In this document: in pieces, positions 45,934 to 55,399 of the stretch
Layout of the letters: every line of letters starts with the position of its first letter
Position numbering within the stretch: the stretch's first letter is position 1
Source of the DNA: Marivita sp003149565
GTDB taxonomy: Bacteria; Pseudomonadota; Alphaproteobacteria; Rhodobacterales; Rhodobacteraceae
Strand: one strand, 5' to 3'
Assembly: GCF_965216415.1 (NCBI RefSeq)
Contig: NZ_CBDCFU010000002.1
DNA length: 64,000 nt
The notes under the pieces: generated by a model
The model's input: the letters and a program-made list of their open reading frames with translations, nothing else
What the model was told of the DNA's origin: nothing
The model's database searches: none
Translations under genes and position numbers: made by a program

Positions 45934-45946
45934 GAACCTCAGACGT

Positions 45947-46927
45947 TCAGCGGCCCCGGATCCGCGGGTCGAGCGCGTCGCGCAGACCGTCACCAAGGTA
46001 GTTCACACTCAGCACCGTGAGCGAGATCGCGATACCCGGCAGGTACACCCGTTCGGGGAATTGCTGCATGCGCTGGACCGCGTCGGCGAGCATTTTGCCC
46101 CATGTCGGGAAGTCGGACGGGAAGCCCACACCAAGGAAGCTTAGCGCGCTTTCGGTGATGATCGCCGTCGCCAGACCCAGTGTTGCCGACACCATGATCG
46201 GGGACAGCACATTGGGCAGGAGGTGACGCTGCACAATGCGGAACGGCGTGGTGCCGATGGAACGGGCTGCCAGAATGAACTCCCGTTCCTTGAGGGCAAG
46301 AATGTCGCCGCGTACAATTCGTGCCGTCGGCATCCAGCTCGTGATCGCGATAATGCCGACGATGAGCACGAACATGCCGCCTTCGGGGCCGAACGCCTCG
46401 CGCAGGGGCTGACGGAAGAGTGTCACCGCCACCAACAGCAGCGGAAGAATGGGAAGAGACAGAAACAGATCCGTAAGGCGCATCAGCAGACCGTCGGCCT
46501 TTTTCACAAAGCCTGCCATCACGCCTACCGATGTGCCGATGATCAGGCTGAGGACCATCGCCGCCCAGCCGACCGCCATAGAGGTGCGCCCGCCCTGAAT
46601 GATCTGGGCCAGCTGGTCGCGTCCCAACTGGTCGGTGCCGAAGGGGCGATGCCACGCCACCTTGGCGCCACTGTCCCAAAGCGCGGTCCAGATCGGTCTC
46701 AGGTCTTTATTACGGATGTCGAGTTTTTGCGCGTCGACTTGCCATATAAAAGGTCCCAGAAGAACCGCGAGGGTGATGAACAGCAGAAACCCTCCGCCAA
46801 ACATCGCGCCCTTGTGTTTACGGAACTGGTCCCAGACGTCTTTCCACTGGCTGCGCGGTGGCTCCAGTGGGCCTTTGTCGGCCAGCGCCTCGATCGGGGT
46901 GGGGGTGGCTTGCACGGGCTCAGTCAT
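45947..46927 (-). CDS. peptide-type ABC transporter permease (DppC/OppC family)
   Basis: Permease of 326 residues, starting MTEPVQATPTPIEALADKGP. It has an N-terminal cytoplasmic part, then about six helices with the OppC-type DQFRKHKGAMFGGG, FGTDQLGRDQLAQIIQGGRTSM and the EAA loop ILAARSIGTTPFRIVQRHLLPN. The ATG at 46927 overlaps the dppB stop by 8 bp (ATGACTGA); the longer frame upstream is not needed. It forms the channel with DppB. Confidence 0.9.
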   Translation of the reverse strand: MTEPVQATPTPIEALADKGPLEPPRSQWKDVWDQFRKHKGAMFGGGFLLFITLAVLLGPFIWQVDAQKLDIRNKDLRPIWTALWDSGAKVAWHRPFGTDQLGRDQLAQIIQGGRTSMAVGWAAMVLSLIIGTSVGVMAGFVKKADGLLMRLTDLFLSLPILPLLLVAVTLFRQPLREAFGPEGGMFVLIVGIIAITSWMPTARIVRGDILALKEREFILAARSIGTTPFRIVQRHLLPNVLSPIMVSATLGLATAIITESALSFLGVGFPSDFPTWGKMLADAVQRMQQFPERVYLPGIAISLTVLSVNYLGDGLRDALDPRIRGR

Positions 46928-47957
46928 AGCGGATCCTCGGGTCGAGAAGGCCGTAGAGGATATCGGCAATCAGGTTGAAGAGAACGATCAGCACGGCGAA
47001 GATGAAAGTCAGGGTCATCACCATCGGAAGGTCATTGGCGAAAAGCGCCGTGATGAGCAATTGGCCGATCCCGTTCACCTTGAACACGTTTTCGGTGATG
47101 ATTGCGCCGCCAAAGATCGACGGTACATTGAGCGCGATCACGGTGATAACCGGGATCATGGAGTTGCGCAGCACGTGAACCGTGACCACGACAGCCTCGC
47201 TCAGACCCTTGGCGCGAGCAGTGCGCACGTAGTCCTGGTTAAGGTTGTCGAGCATTGAGGCGCGCATGTAGCGGCTGATTTGTGCGGTGGTTTGCAGCGC
47301 CAACACCATCACCGGCAGGATCATTTGCTGAAGCTGAAATTTCAGGCTCGCCCAATCGTTAACGACATGGGTGGTGTCATAGATCGACGGGAACCAGCCA
47401 AGCTGCACCGAGAAGATCACGATCAAAAGCGGTCCGGTGAAGAAGGGTGGGATCGAGAAACCGATCATCGTGATAAAGGTACCCGACTGGTCGAAGACCG
47501 AATACTGCCGGTACGCGGAATAGATGCCGATGGGCAGGGCGATCAGGATGCCCACCACATAGGCCATGCCCACGACCCAAAGCGTCTGCGGAATACGCTG
47601 AATCACGATATCCATCACTGGGCTGCGGGTCTGCCAAGAGATCACGCGAAGCTCACCTTGGTAGAGCTGTGTGTCGGGCAGCCAGCCCAGCAGGGTGCTG
47701 GAGTTGGTCAGGTAGTCGATGAACACCTTTGGTTCGATCCAGAAGACCTGAACAAGCCATTTCCAGTATTGCACCAGTGCCGGTTCCCCGACACCAAGTG
47801 CTTGCCGCATCTTTTCTTTGACCTCGGCAGGCACGGTCAGGGGCACCTGCGCCATCGGGTCGCCGGGGGCGAGCTGGAGAAGCATGAATATGACAAAACT
47901 GATGAACAGAAGCGTCGGAACGGCAAGAACAAGTCGTCGGACGGCGAAGGTCAGCAT
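46920..47957 (-). CDS. peptide-type ABC transporter permease (DppB/OppB family)
   Basis: Permease of 345 residues with six helices. It begins MLTFAVRRLVLAVPTLLFISFVIFMLLQLAPGDP, the classic DppB start, has the EAA loop YVRTARAKGLSEAVVVTVHVLRN, and ends LLDPRIRYD. The long periplasmic loop after helix 1 is larger than in E. coli DppB. GAGG lies 9 bp upstream of the ATG. The binding-protein gene lies upstream with a hairpin between. Confidence 0.9.
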   Translation of the reverse strand: MLTFAVRRLVLAVPTLLFISFVIFMLLQLAPGDPMAQVPLTVPAEVKEKMRQALGVGEPALVQYWKWLVQVFWIEPKVFIDYLTNSSTLLGWLPDTQLYQGELRVISWQTRSPVMDIVIQRIPQTLWVVGMAYVVGILIALPIGIYSAYRQYSVFDQSGTFITMIGFSIPPFFTGPLLIVIFSVQLGWFPSIYDTTHVVNDWASLKFQLQQMILPVMVLALQTTAQISRYMRASMLDNLNQDYVRTARAKGLSEAVVVTVHVLRNSMIPVITVIALNVPSIFGGAIITENVFKVNGIGQLLITALFANDLPMVMTLTFIFAVLIVLFNLIADILYGLLDPRIRYD

Positions 47958-47995
47958 CGTGTGGCGCCTCGGGTCATTAGTCTTTTTGAGGGGCT

Positions 47996-48026
47996 AAAAG
48001 CAGGATGGGCATAACGCCCACCCTGC
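47996..48026 (-). terminator. hairpin with T-run between binding protein and dppB
   Basis: GCAGG-A-TGGGC pairs with GCCCA-C-CCTGC (48000-48026) around ATAAC. CTTTT follows on the minus strand. A partial terminator here would keep binding-protein levels above permease levels. Confidence 0.65.
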
Positions 48027-48043
48027 GATTATCGGACAGGTGA

Positions 48044-49750
48044 TCAGTTGGACTCAATGCGGTGCCAGTCCGCAACGTTCCAAAGTTCACTGTCCCAAAC
48101 GTTCAGCACAACGCCGCCAAGGCTGTTTGCATGTGCCGACAGACGGCCACGGTGCACGAGCGGGATCATACCGCCATTGTTCACCATCATGGCGCTCAAC
48201 TCGCGACCGATGCGCTGACGCTCAGCCATATCCGCTGTCTTGGTCAGCTCTGCATGCAGAGCGTCAAACTCTTCCATGCAGAAGCGGCTGATGTTTTCAC
48301 CCTGCCACTGTGTCTCGGGGCGCGGGGCATTGTCGCACAGACCGTTGCCGAGATAGGCCTGCGGATCGGTGCCATTGAACGTGTTGGCGTACATTTCGAC
48401 GTCTGCGTAGAACTTCTGGAAGGTGTCGGGCGAGCCCGGGTCACCGCCAAAGAAGACCGACGCGTCGATGTTCCGGAGTTCGGTTTCGATGCCGATCATC
48501 GACCACCATTCCTTGATCAGCGCCTGGAAGTCCTGGCGGACAGCGTTGGTCGAGGTCTGGTAGAGGATCGAGAGTGGCTCGCCGTTGAACTCGCGCACGC
48601 CGTCGCCATCGCTGTCCACGATACCGGCTTCATCGAGCAGAGCCTTGGCGCCTTCGATATCCTGTGTCTCGCAGCCCTCGAACGTGGATGCGAAGGCTTC
48701 GGGTGCGGGCACCCAGGAGCAGCCGACCTTGCCGGCCTGGCCGTATCCGATTTCCACCAGCAGCGGCCGGTCAATGGCCATAGACATGGCCTTGTAGACC
48801 GCCGGTTCGCGCAGGAACGGGTGCGGATGCGCCGCGGTTGAGCGTTCGCCTTCCGGCAGGCTCGGGTCAGGGTCGGTCTGGTTGATCATGATGCGTTCGA
48901 GAAGCGGGCCGAAGCCAGCGATTGCAACGCCTTTGCCGCCTTCTTCCATCTGTGCAATGACATCAGGCGCAAGCTGCAGGTTCCAGGCGTAGTCAAACTC
49001 GCCGGTCTCCATAACGGCCTGGCCTGCCGCACGCGCATCGCCGCCACCTTTAAAGGTCACAGACGCAAAGGCGGGCTTGGCCGGGTCGCGATAATTCGGG
49101 TTGGCCGACATGGTGATCACGTCGTTCGGCTTGAATTCGTCAACCACAAACGGGCCGGTGCCAATCGGGTTGAAGTTCTGCTCGGTGCAGGTGGTCGCCG
49201 CAGCACCAAGGCACCCTTCGAACTGGGCCTTCTGGATGATGGGACTTTCGCCACCGACAAACGGGCCATACGGGTTCGGGGTCGGGCCGTCGAAGTTGAC
49301 GACGACGGTCAGATCGTCTGGCGTCTCAACGCTGGCAACACCGTTGAATTTTGTCTGCTGGGCACATCCGCCTTCGGGGTGCGTGCAATATTCGTGCGTA
49401 AACGCAACGTCAGCCGAGGTGAACGGCGTGCCATCCGACCATGTCAGGCCGGGTGTGATCTTCCATGTAATGGAGGTCAAATCTTCGCTTACGCCACCAT
49501 TGGCAACGGTCGGCACTTCATCAACCAGCCACGGCACAAGCTCGCCTTTTTCATTATAGCGGGCCAACGGTTCGATGATCATTGACGCCGACTCGACATC
49601 CTTGGTGCCGCCCGAAAGGAACGGGTTCAGGATCGAGGGAGCTTGCCAGTAGATAATTTTGACCTCGCCATCCGCGCCACGTTCGGCGAATGCCGCCGGC
49701 GCAAGTGCGACAGAGGCCGCAGCACCCAAGAGTAGGGACTTCAGTTTCAT
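48044..49750 (-). CDS. peptide-type ABC transporter substrate-binding protein (family 5)
   Basis: Periplasmic binding protein of 568 residues with signal MKLKSLLLGAAASVALAPAAFA. It has family-5 features: IIYWQAPSILNPFLSGGTKD, ITWKITPGLTWSDGTPFTSADVAFT, NPIGTGPFVVDEF and a C-terminal MVNNGGMIPLVHRG. AAGGAG lies 6 bp before the ATG at 49750; the frame extends 34 codons further up but without a ribosome site. It carries several cysteine pairs, unusual for the family. The ligand could be peptides, N-acyl amino acids or opines. Confidence 0.9.
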   Translation of the reverse strand: MKLKSLLLGAAASVALAPAAFAERGADGEVKIIYWQAPSILNPFLSGGTKDVESASMIIEPLARYNEKGELVPWLVDEVPTVANGGVSEDLTSITWKITPGLTWSDGTPFTSADVAFTHEYCTHPEGGCAQQTKFNGVASVETPDDLTVVVNFDGPTPNPYGPFVGGESPIIQKAQFEGCLGAAATTCTEQNFNPIGTGPFVVDEFKPNDVITMSANPNYRDPAKPAFASVTFKGGGDARAAGQAVMETGEFDYAWNLQLAPDVIAQMEEGGKGVAIAGFGPLLERIMINQTDPDPSLPEGERSTAAHPHPFLREPAVYKAMSMAIDRPLLVEIGYGQAGKVGCSWVPAPEAFASTFEGCETQDIEGAKALLDEAGIVDSDGDGVREFNGEPLSILYQTSTNAVRQDFQALIKEWWSMIGIETELRNIDASVFFGGDPGSPDTFQKFYADVEMYANTFNGTDPQAYLGNGLCDNAPRPETQWQGENISRFCMEEFDALHAELTKTADMAERQRIGRELSAMMVNNGGMIPLVHRGRLSAHANSLGGVVLNVWDSELWNVADWHRIESN

Positions 49751-50015
49751 TCGTTTCTCCTTGTTGGACACAGTTTGCCTGTGTCGTTCTCTTTGTCGGG
49801 GCTGTCCATAGCTTGCAGGTGCGTTGTCGTTTCTCAAAAGTGGACTGGACACGGTTCAGCAAAACAAAGGCGTTTCCCCCTAGCTCCGCATCGAAACAGC
49901 TTTTGAACAAAATGCAACCCTTCACCACCGCATTGCCGAGGCGACGTCGAGACATCGTTTGACTCTTCTGCAACTGCGGTTAGCGTTTGCGCAGTGACAG
50001 ATAAGGACGACGCTC

Positions 50016-51836
50016 ATGCCTGACGGCAGCATTGCCAAAATTGAAAATCTTCGCGTTGAGTTTCAGACAAAATCTGGGACGGTCGTTGGGGTTGAAGATG
50101 TCTCGTTCGATATCAATCCCGGTGAAACGGTCTGTGTCGTGGGGGAATCCGGGTCCGGCAAGTCGGTCTCTTCTTTGTCGTTGATGCGGTTGATCGAGTA
50201 CGGTGGCGGTGACATTGCGGGCGGGCGCCTTTTGTTCGACCGAAAAGATGCGGGGCAGATCGACCTCTCCGAGACCGATCAGGATCTGATGCGCACGATC
50301 CGGGGCAACGAGATCGGTATGATCTTTCAGGAGCCGATGACGGCTCTCAATCCGGTGTTCACGGTGGGCCGCCAACTGACCGAAGGCCTCCGGCTGCATA
50401 AAAGCATGAGCAAGGCACAGGCGGAAAAGCGTGCGCTTGATTTGATGCGGCAGGTACGAATTCCCGAGCCTGAACGCCGACTCAAGCAGTACCCGCACGA
50501 ATTGTCAGGCGGCATGCGCCAGCGCGTGGTGATTGCGATGGCGCTGGCCTGCGAACCGCGCCTGCTCATCGCAGACGAGCCGACCACGGCGTTGGACGTG
50601 ACCATTCAGGCTGAAATCCTCGCATTGATGGACCGCCTCAAGCGTGAAACCGGAACGGCGGTGATGTTCATCACCCACGACATGGCGGTTGTGGCCCAGA
50701 TGGCCGACCGCGTGGTGGTGATGTTCCGTGGCAACAAGGTTGAGGAAGGCACCGTCGAGGAAATCTTCGAAAACCCGCAGCATCCCTACACGCAGGCTCT
50801 GTTGGCTGCTGTGCCCAAGCTGGGCGAGATGACAGGCACCGACCTCCCACGCCCCATGCGGCTTTTGGGTCGCGACGGGTCCGAGGTGCCGCCGATCACC
50901 GGGTCGGAGGAAGTGCTGCTCGAGGTCAAGCACCTGACGACACGCTTTCCGGTCAAGGGTGGGTTCTTCCGGCGGACGGTGGCGAATGTGCACGCGGTCG
51001 AGGATCTGTCCTTCACGGTGAACAAGGGCCAGACCCTTAGTCTTGTCGGGGAGTCCGGGTGCGGGAAATCCACGGCTGGTCGATCAATTCTGCGGTTGGT
51101 CGAGCCGATGGAAGGCAGTATCTTTCTGGACGGCAAAGACGTCATGGCACTCTCTCAATCAGAGCTGCGAGATGCGCGGCGAGATATGCAAATGGTGTTT
51201 CAGGATCCGTTCGCCTCGCTCAATCCGCAGATGCAGTTGGCCGATCAAGTCTCTGAACCGATGCGCAATTTCGGCATCGGGTCGAGCGCCGAGATGCAGA
51301 AAAAGGTCGAAAACCTGTTCGACCGTGTCGAACTGCCGCGCAGCTTCATGCAGCGCTATCCGCATGAATTGTCCGGCGGTCAGCGTCAGCGGATCGCGAT
51401 TGCCAGGGCGCTTGCTCTGAACCCGAAACTCATCGTCGCTGATGAAGCGGTGTCGGCGCTGGACGTGTCTGTGCAAGCGCAGGTTCTGAACCTTATGCTG
51501 GAGTTGCAGGCCGAACTGGGGCTGTCCTTCCTCTTCATCAGCCACGATATGGCCGTGGTTGAGCGGGTGAGCCATTACGTCGGCGTGATGTATCTGGGCC
51601 GGATTGTCGAACTTGGCCCGCGCCGTGCGGTGTTCGAGAATCCGCAGCACCCCTATACGCAAGCGCTCATGAAGGCGGTGCCAATCGCCGATCCGCGCCG
51701 CCGCAAGTCCGATAAAGACCTGAATTTCAAACCGATCCCATCGCCGATTCACGGTCTCGACTATGAGCCCGAGAAATCCGTTTATCGCGAGGTCGAGCCG
51801 GGTCACAAAGTGCTGATAACGGACAGTGGCTACTGA
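50016..51836 (+). CDS. fused peptide-type ABC transporter ATPase (DppD-DppF)
   Basis: Protein of 606 residues with two complete ABC domains. The first (about 1-280) has Walker A GESGSGKS, LSGGMRQR and LLIADEPTTALDVT. The second (about 305-560) has GESGCGKST, LSGGQRQR and LIVADEAVSALDVS. Each is followed by the oligopeptide C-terminal motif NPQHPYTQALL(A/M). It is divergent from the binding-protein and permease genes across a 265-bp promoter region and starts the catabolic gene run that follows. Confidence 0.92.
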   Translation: MPDGSIAKIENLRVEFQTKSGTVVGVEDVSFDINPGETVCVVGESGSGKSVSSLSLMRLIEYGGGDIAGGRLLFDRKDAGQIDLSETDQDLMRTIRGNEIGMIFQEPMTALNPVFTVGRQLTEGLRLHKSMSKAQAEKRALDLMRQVRIPEPERRLKQYPHELSGGMRQRVVIAMALACEPRLLIADEPTTALDVTIQAEILALMDRLKRETGTAVMFITHDMAVVAQMADRVVVMFRGNKVEEGTVEEIFENPQHPYTQALLAAVPKLGEMTGTDLPRPMRLLGRDGSEVPPITGSEEVLLEVKHLTTRFPVKGGFFRRTVANVHAVEDLSFTVNKGQTLSLVGESGCGKSTAGRSILRLVEPMEGSIFLDGKDVMALSQSELRDARRDMQMVFQDPFASLNPQMQLADQVSEPMRNFGIGSSAEMQKKVENLFDRVELPRSFMQRYPHELSGGQRQRIAIARALALNPKLIVADEAVSALDVSVQAQVLNLMLELQAELGLSFLFISHDMAVVERVSHYVGVMYLGRIVELGPRRAVFENPQHPYTQALMKAVPIADPRRRKSDKDLNFKPIPSPIHGLDYEPEKSVYREVEPGHKVLITDSGY

Positions 51837-51867
51837 GGTCGGCGTCACCCCCTGATAGGCTGCGTGC

Positions 51868-52803
51868 ATGTTACGCGTATTGAAATGGGTCTTTCGCGGC
51901 GTGGTCTGGACTTTTGCCGTCCTGGCCCTTGTTGCCTGTGCTTTGCACGTCACCAACAGTGACGGGGATGTTTCGGTTGCACCGCCTGAAGACACGGCGT
52001 TGCGGATCGCCAGCTATAACGTGCACTATATCATCCTGAACGATGCCACCGGGCCGTGGTCGGTTGGCGATTGGGAGCGCCGAAAACTGCCTTTGGATAA
52101 GGCTTTCAAAGCGTTACAGGCCGATATTGTGGCATTTCAGGAAATGGAAAGCTTCCAACGCGGCAGCGATGGATCGGTCAATCTGGCTCGGGATCACCTG
52201 CTGGAGAGGAACCCGGACTATGGTGTCACAGCAACGGGCGACTGGCGCACATTTCCACCGACGCAGCCGCTGTTTTACTTGAAAGACCGTTTGCAACCCC
52301 TTGATCAAGGATGGTTTTTCTTTTCTGAAACACCTGACGTGATCTATTCACCCACCTTCAACGGCTCTTATCCGGCCTTTGCGTCCTGGACGCAGTTTGA
52401 AGACCGCAACACTGGCGAGAGATTCCGTGTGGCCAATGTCCATTTCGAGTACTCCAGCCGGTCCAACCGGCTTTTGTCGGCAGAACTGGTCAGGGACCGG
52501 ATCAAGCCGTGGATTGATGCCGGGGAGACGGTATTTCTCGTCGGGGATCTGAACGCGCTACATGGCGCGCGGACGATGGACATCCTGGAGAGCGCCGGTG
52601 TCACGTTCGACCGTACGCCCGCTGCCACGTATCATTTGAACCGTGGCATCCACGTGCTTGGTGCCATCGACCATCTGTCACGCACCCCTGATGTGGCGCT
52701 TGTCGATGGGCCGGCGGTGTTGCAAGAGCGGTTTGACGGAGAGTGGCCGTCAGATCATCATCCCGTCTACGCAGATTACCTGCTCCCCTACGCCCAGAAG
52801 TGA
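51868..52803 (+). CDS. exported endonuclease/exonuclease/phosphatase-family protein
   Basis: EEP-fold protein of 311 residues with an N-terminal hydrophobic segment (about 8-25) and a lipobox-like LVACAL. Motifs are RIASYNVHYII, VAFQEMESF, VANVHFEYSS, LVGDLNALHG, and the final DHLSRTPDVAL and SDHHPVYADYLL, giving a full set of EEP residues. It lies 4 bp before the ArgE-like gene, so it is in the operon. The substrate is unknown. Confidence 0.8.
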   Translation: MLRVLKWVFRGVVWTFAVLALVACALHVTNSDGDVSVAPPEDTALRIASYNVHYIILNDATGPWSVGDWERRKLPLDKAFKALQADIVAFQEMESFQRGSDGSVNLARDHLLERNPDYGVTATGDWRTFPPTQPLFYLKDRLQPLDQGWFFFSETPDVIYSPTFNGSYPAFASWTQFEDRNTGERFRVANVHFEYSSRSNRLLSAELVRDRIKPWIDAGETVFLVGDLNALHGARTMDILESAGVTFDRTPAATYHLNRGIHVLGAIDHLSRTPDVALVDGPAVLQERFDGEWPSDHHPVYADYLLPYAQK

Positions 52804-52807
52804 GACT

Positions 52808-53974
52808 ATGCCCAACCGCCTGACCCCGCGCCAGATTCTTGACCAACTGGTAAAATTTCCAACTGTCAGCCGCGACACCAACCTGCCCCTGATCGACTGG
52901 GTCGAGGACTACCTGTCCGAGCATGGGGTGCAAAGCCACCGGCACATCAAGCCCGACGACGCCACCAAGGCAGGTCTTTTTGCTCATGTCGGGCCTGAAC
53001 TCGAAGGCGGAGTGGTCCTGTCAGGGCACACGGACGTGGTGCCGACCGACGGTCAGCCGTGGAGCACTGATCCCTTCACCGTGATCGAAAAGGACGGCAA
53101 GCTGTTTGGGCGCGGGACGACCGATATGAAAGGCTTTGACGCGCTGGCTATCTGGGCGCTGGTCGAAGCGAAGCACCGTGGTGTGACACGCCCAATTCAG
53201 ATCGCTCTCAGCTATGACGAGGAAATCGGCTGCACCGGCGCCCCACCATTGATCGACGCGATGCAGGGCGTGGTGCCCAAGGCGGATACGGTCATCGTGG
53301 GTGAACCAACGATGCTCAAGGCCGTGACCGGGCATAAGGGCGGCAATACGTTTTGGGTTCATGTTCATGGGTTCGAGGTGCACTCCTCGATCATGCACAC
53401 CGGTGTCAGTGCCATTATGTACGGCGCCAAACTGATCGAATGGGCGAACCGGATGAACGCGGAAAGTGCTGCTGCAGAACCGGGGCCGATCGCGGCGCAG
53501 TTCGATCCGCCCTACACCAATGTGCATGTCGGGCAGATTACCGGCGGCACGGCGCATAACATCACCGCCAAGGATTGCGAGTTCGGTTTGGGCTTCCGCG
53601 TCGTGCCAGGCGAAACGCTGGAGCAGTGGGAGGCCAAACTGCGCGCAGCCGCCGCTCAGATCGAAGCCGAGATGAAAGCCGTGCGGCCGGAAGCATGGAT
53701 TGAGATCTCGCCTGCCTTTTCTTTGCCCCCCTTCAAGCCAGAAGACGGAGGCAAGGCAGAAACGCTGGTGCGGCAGTTGACCGGCGACAACGGCACCAAA
53801 TACGTTTCTTACGGCACCGAGGCGAGCCATTTCCAAAGCGCGGGCTATTCGGTTGTGGTCTGTGGTCCCGGTGACATCGCAGTGGCGCATCAGCCGGACG
53901 AGTACATAACCGTTTCACAGTTCAACCAAGGTCAGGCGTTCATGGAACGTCTGCTGGAGCATCTCTCCCAATGA
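52808..53974 (+). CDS. argE: acetylornithine deacetylase (ArgE-like, M20 family)
   Basis: Zinc peptidase-fold enzyme of 388 residues. It has the metal motif LSGHTDVVPTDGQPW, the GRGTTDMKGFDAL block, the catalytic YDEEIGCTGAPP, GEPTMLKAVTGHKG and a final GTEASHFQSAGYSVVVCGPG. This matches ArgE of the Rhodobacter type. Placed in a peptide-uptake operon with oxidase and amidohydrolase genes, it may act as a catabolic N-deacylase instead of in arginine synthesis. Its stop overlaps the oxidase start (ATGA). Confidence 0.85.
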   Translation: MPNRLTPRQILDQLVKFPTVSRDTNLPLIDWVEDYLSEHGVQSHRHIKPDDATKAGLFAHVGPELEGGVVLSGHTDVVPTDGQPWSTDPFTVIEKDGKLFGRGTTDMKGFDALAIWALVEAKHRGVTRPIQIALSYDEEIGCTGAPPLIDAMQGVVPKADTVIVGEPTMLKAVTGHKGGNTFWVHVHGFEVHSSIMHTGVSAIMYGAKLIEWANRMNAESAAAEPGPIAAQFDPPYTNVHVGQITGGTAHNITAKDCEFGLGFRVVPGETLEQWEAKLRAAAAQIEAEMKAVRPEAWIEISPAFSLPPFKPEDGGKAETLVRQLTGDNGTKYVSYGTEASHFQSAGYSVVVCGPGDIAVAHQPDEYITVSQFNQGQAFMERLLEHLSQ

Positions 53975-55320
53975 CACCTTTTCCGATCTCCGAAGCCACC
54001 CCAGTCGCCTTTCCCGGCCCGCCACCTTCCGAGACCGATGTGGTGGTCATCGGTGGCGGCGTCATCGGAGTCTGCACGGCGCTTTACCTTGCCCGCAAGG
54101 GGCGGCGGGTGGTGCTTCTTGAAAAGGGACGGATCGCTGGTGAGCAATCCTCGCGCAATTGGGGCTGGATCCGCCAACAGGGGCGCGACCCGCATGAGTT
54201 GCCGATCATGGTCCAGGCAAACCAGCTTTGGACTGAACTCGCCAGCCAGACCAATGTGGATATCGGGCTGAAGCGAACCGGTGTGACCTATCTGGCTGAG
54301 AGCGAGAAGGATATGCAAGGCTTTGCGGATTGGTTGCCTTTTGCCACAGCGCAGGGTGTCGATACTGAACTGCTTGACCGGGCCGCGCTCAAGACGCGCT
54401 TTCCGGAACTGGCCAAAGGCGGCTTTTATGGAGCGCTGACAACACCCTCGGACATGCGGGTGGAGCCTTGGGTTGCAGTGCCTGCTTTGGCCGGTATCGC
54501 CGTGCGTGAAGGCGCGGTGATTGTCGAAGACTGCGCGGCGCGCAAGCTTGATCTTGAGGCAGGGCGCATCACCGGCGTGTTCACCGAGGCAGGGCGCATT
54601 GCCTGTTCCGATGTTGTGGTGGCCGGGGGCGCGTGGTCGTCGCTGTTCCTTCGGGCGCATGGTGTGAGTATTCCTCAGCTTTCGGTGCGGGCGAGCGTTG
54701 GTGCGACGGATCCGGTGGCCCTGCCGCATCACGGCGCGGCGGCGGGTGGCAAGTTTGCCTTCCGCACCCGCGCGGATGGTGGTGCGACACTTGCTGCAGG
54801 CGGCTTTCACGAGTTGTTTGTCGGGCCGGACGCGTTCCGGGCTTTGCCCAAGTTCCGCGCGCAGTTGATGTCGGACCCGTTCAAGACACGGTTCCTGCCT
54901 GCCGCGCCGAAAGGGTATCCCGACGCCTGGAGCACCAAACGGACCTGGGCCGAGGATGAGATCACCCCGTTCGAGGGGATTCGCGTTCTGAACCCGACAC
55001 CTAATGCGGGAAAACTGCGTAAGGTCGCGGCCGAGGTCGAAGCCCTGTTCCCCGAAGTCGGGCCGATCCGGTACCGATCGATGTGGGCCGGGATGATCGA
55101 CACGATGCCTGACGTCGTGCCCGTTGTGGACCGTGTTGATGCGATCGCCGGTCTGACGGTTGGGACAGGGATGTGTGGTCACGGGTTTGGCATCGGTCCT
55201 GGCATGGGCCGAGTGCTGGCCGCTCTCGTTTGCGGTGACGCTCCGGGGCACGATCTGCGGCGCTTCCGCTTCTCGCGCTTCAGCGACGGAAGTCGGATGG
55301 AATTGGCCCCTGCGCTCTAG
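53971..55320 (+). CDS. FAD-dependent amino-acid oxidase/dehydrogenase (DadA-like)
   Basis: DAO-family flavoprotein of 449 residues. The FAD motif VVVIGGGVIGVCTALYLARKG is at about 26-45. The family block GEQSSRNWGWIRQQGRDPHELP follows, then VVVAGGAWSSLFLRAHG and the C-terminal GTGMCGHGFGIGPGMGRVLAALV. Such enzymes oxidise D-amino acids, glycine derivatives or N-substituted amino acids. Coupled by ATGA overlap to the deacetylase gene, it may oxidise the amino acid released. The substrate is unproven. Confidence 0.85.
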   Translation: MTPFPISEATPVAFPGPPPSETDVVVIGGGVIGVCTALYLARKGRRVVLLEKGRIAGEQSSRNWGWIRQQGRDPHELPIMVQANQLWTELASQTNVDIGLKRTGVTYLAESEKDMQGFADWLPFATAQGVDTELLDRAALKTRFPELAKGGFYGALTTPSDMRVEPWVAVPALAGIAVREGAVIVEDCAARKLDLEAGRITGVFTEAGRIACSDVVVAGGAWSSLFLRAHGVSIPQLSVRASVGATDPVALPHHGAAAGGKFAFRTRADGGATLAAGGFHELFVGPDAFRALPKFRAQLMSDPFKTRFLPAAPKGYPDAWSTKRTWAEDEITPFEGIRVLNPTPNAGKLRKVAAEVEALFPEVGPIRYRSMWAGMIDTMPDVVPVVDRVDAIAGLTVGTGMCGHGFGIGPGMGRVLAALVCGDAPGHDLRRFRFSRFSDGSRMELAPAL

Positions 55321-55399
55321 GCCCCCTTGAAGCCCGGATCAGTCTGCGCCACCTTCACAGCAGGATTACTCCCACTCACGTATCACAAGGACGACCAAT

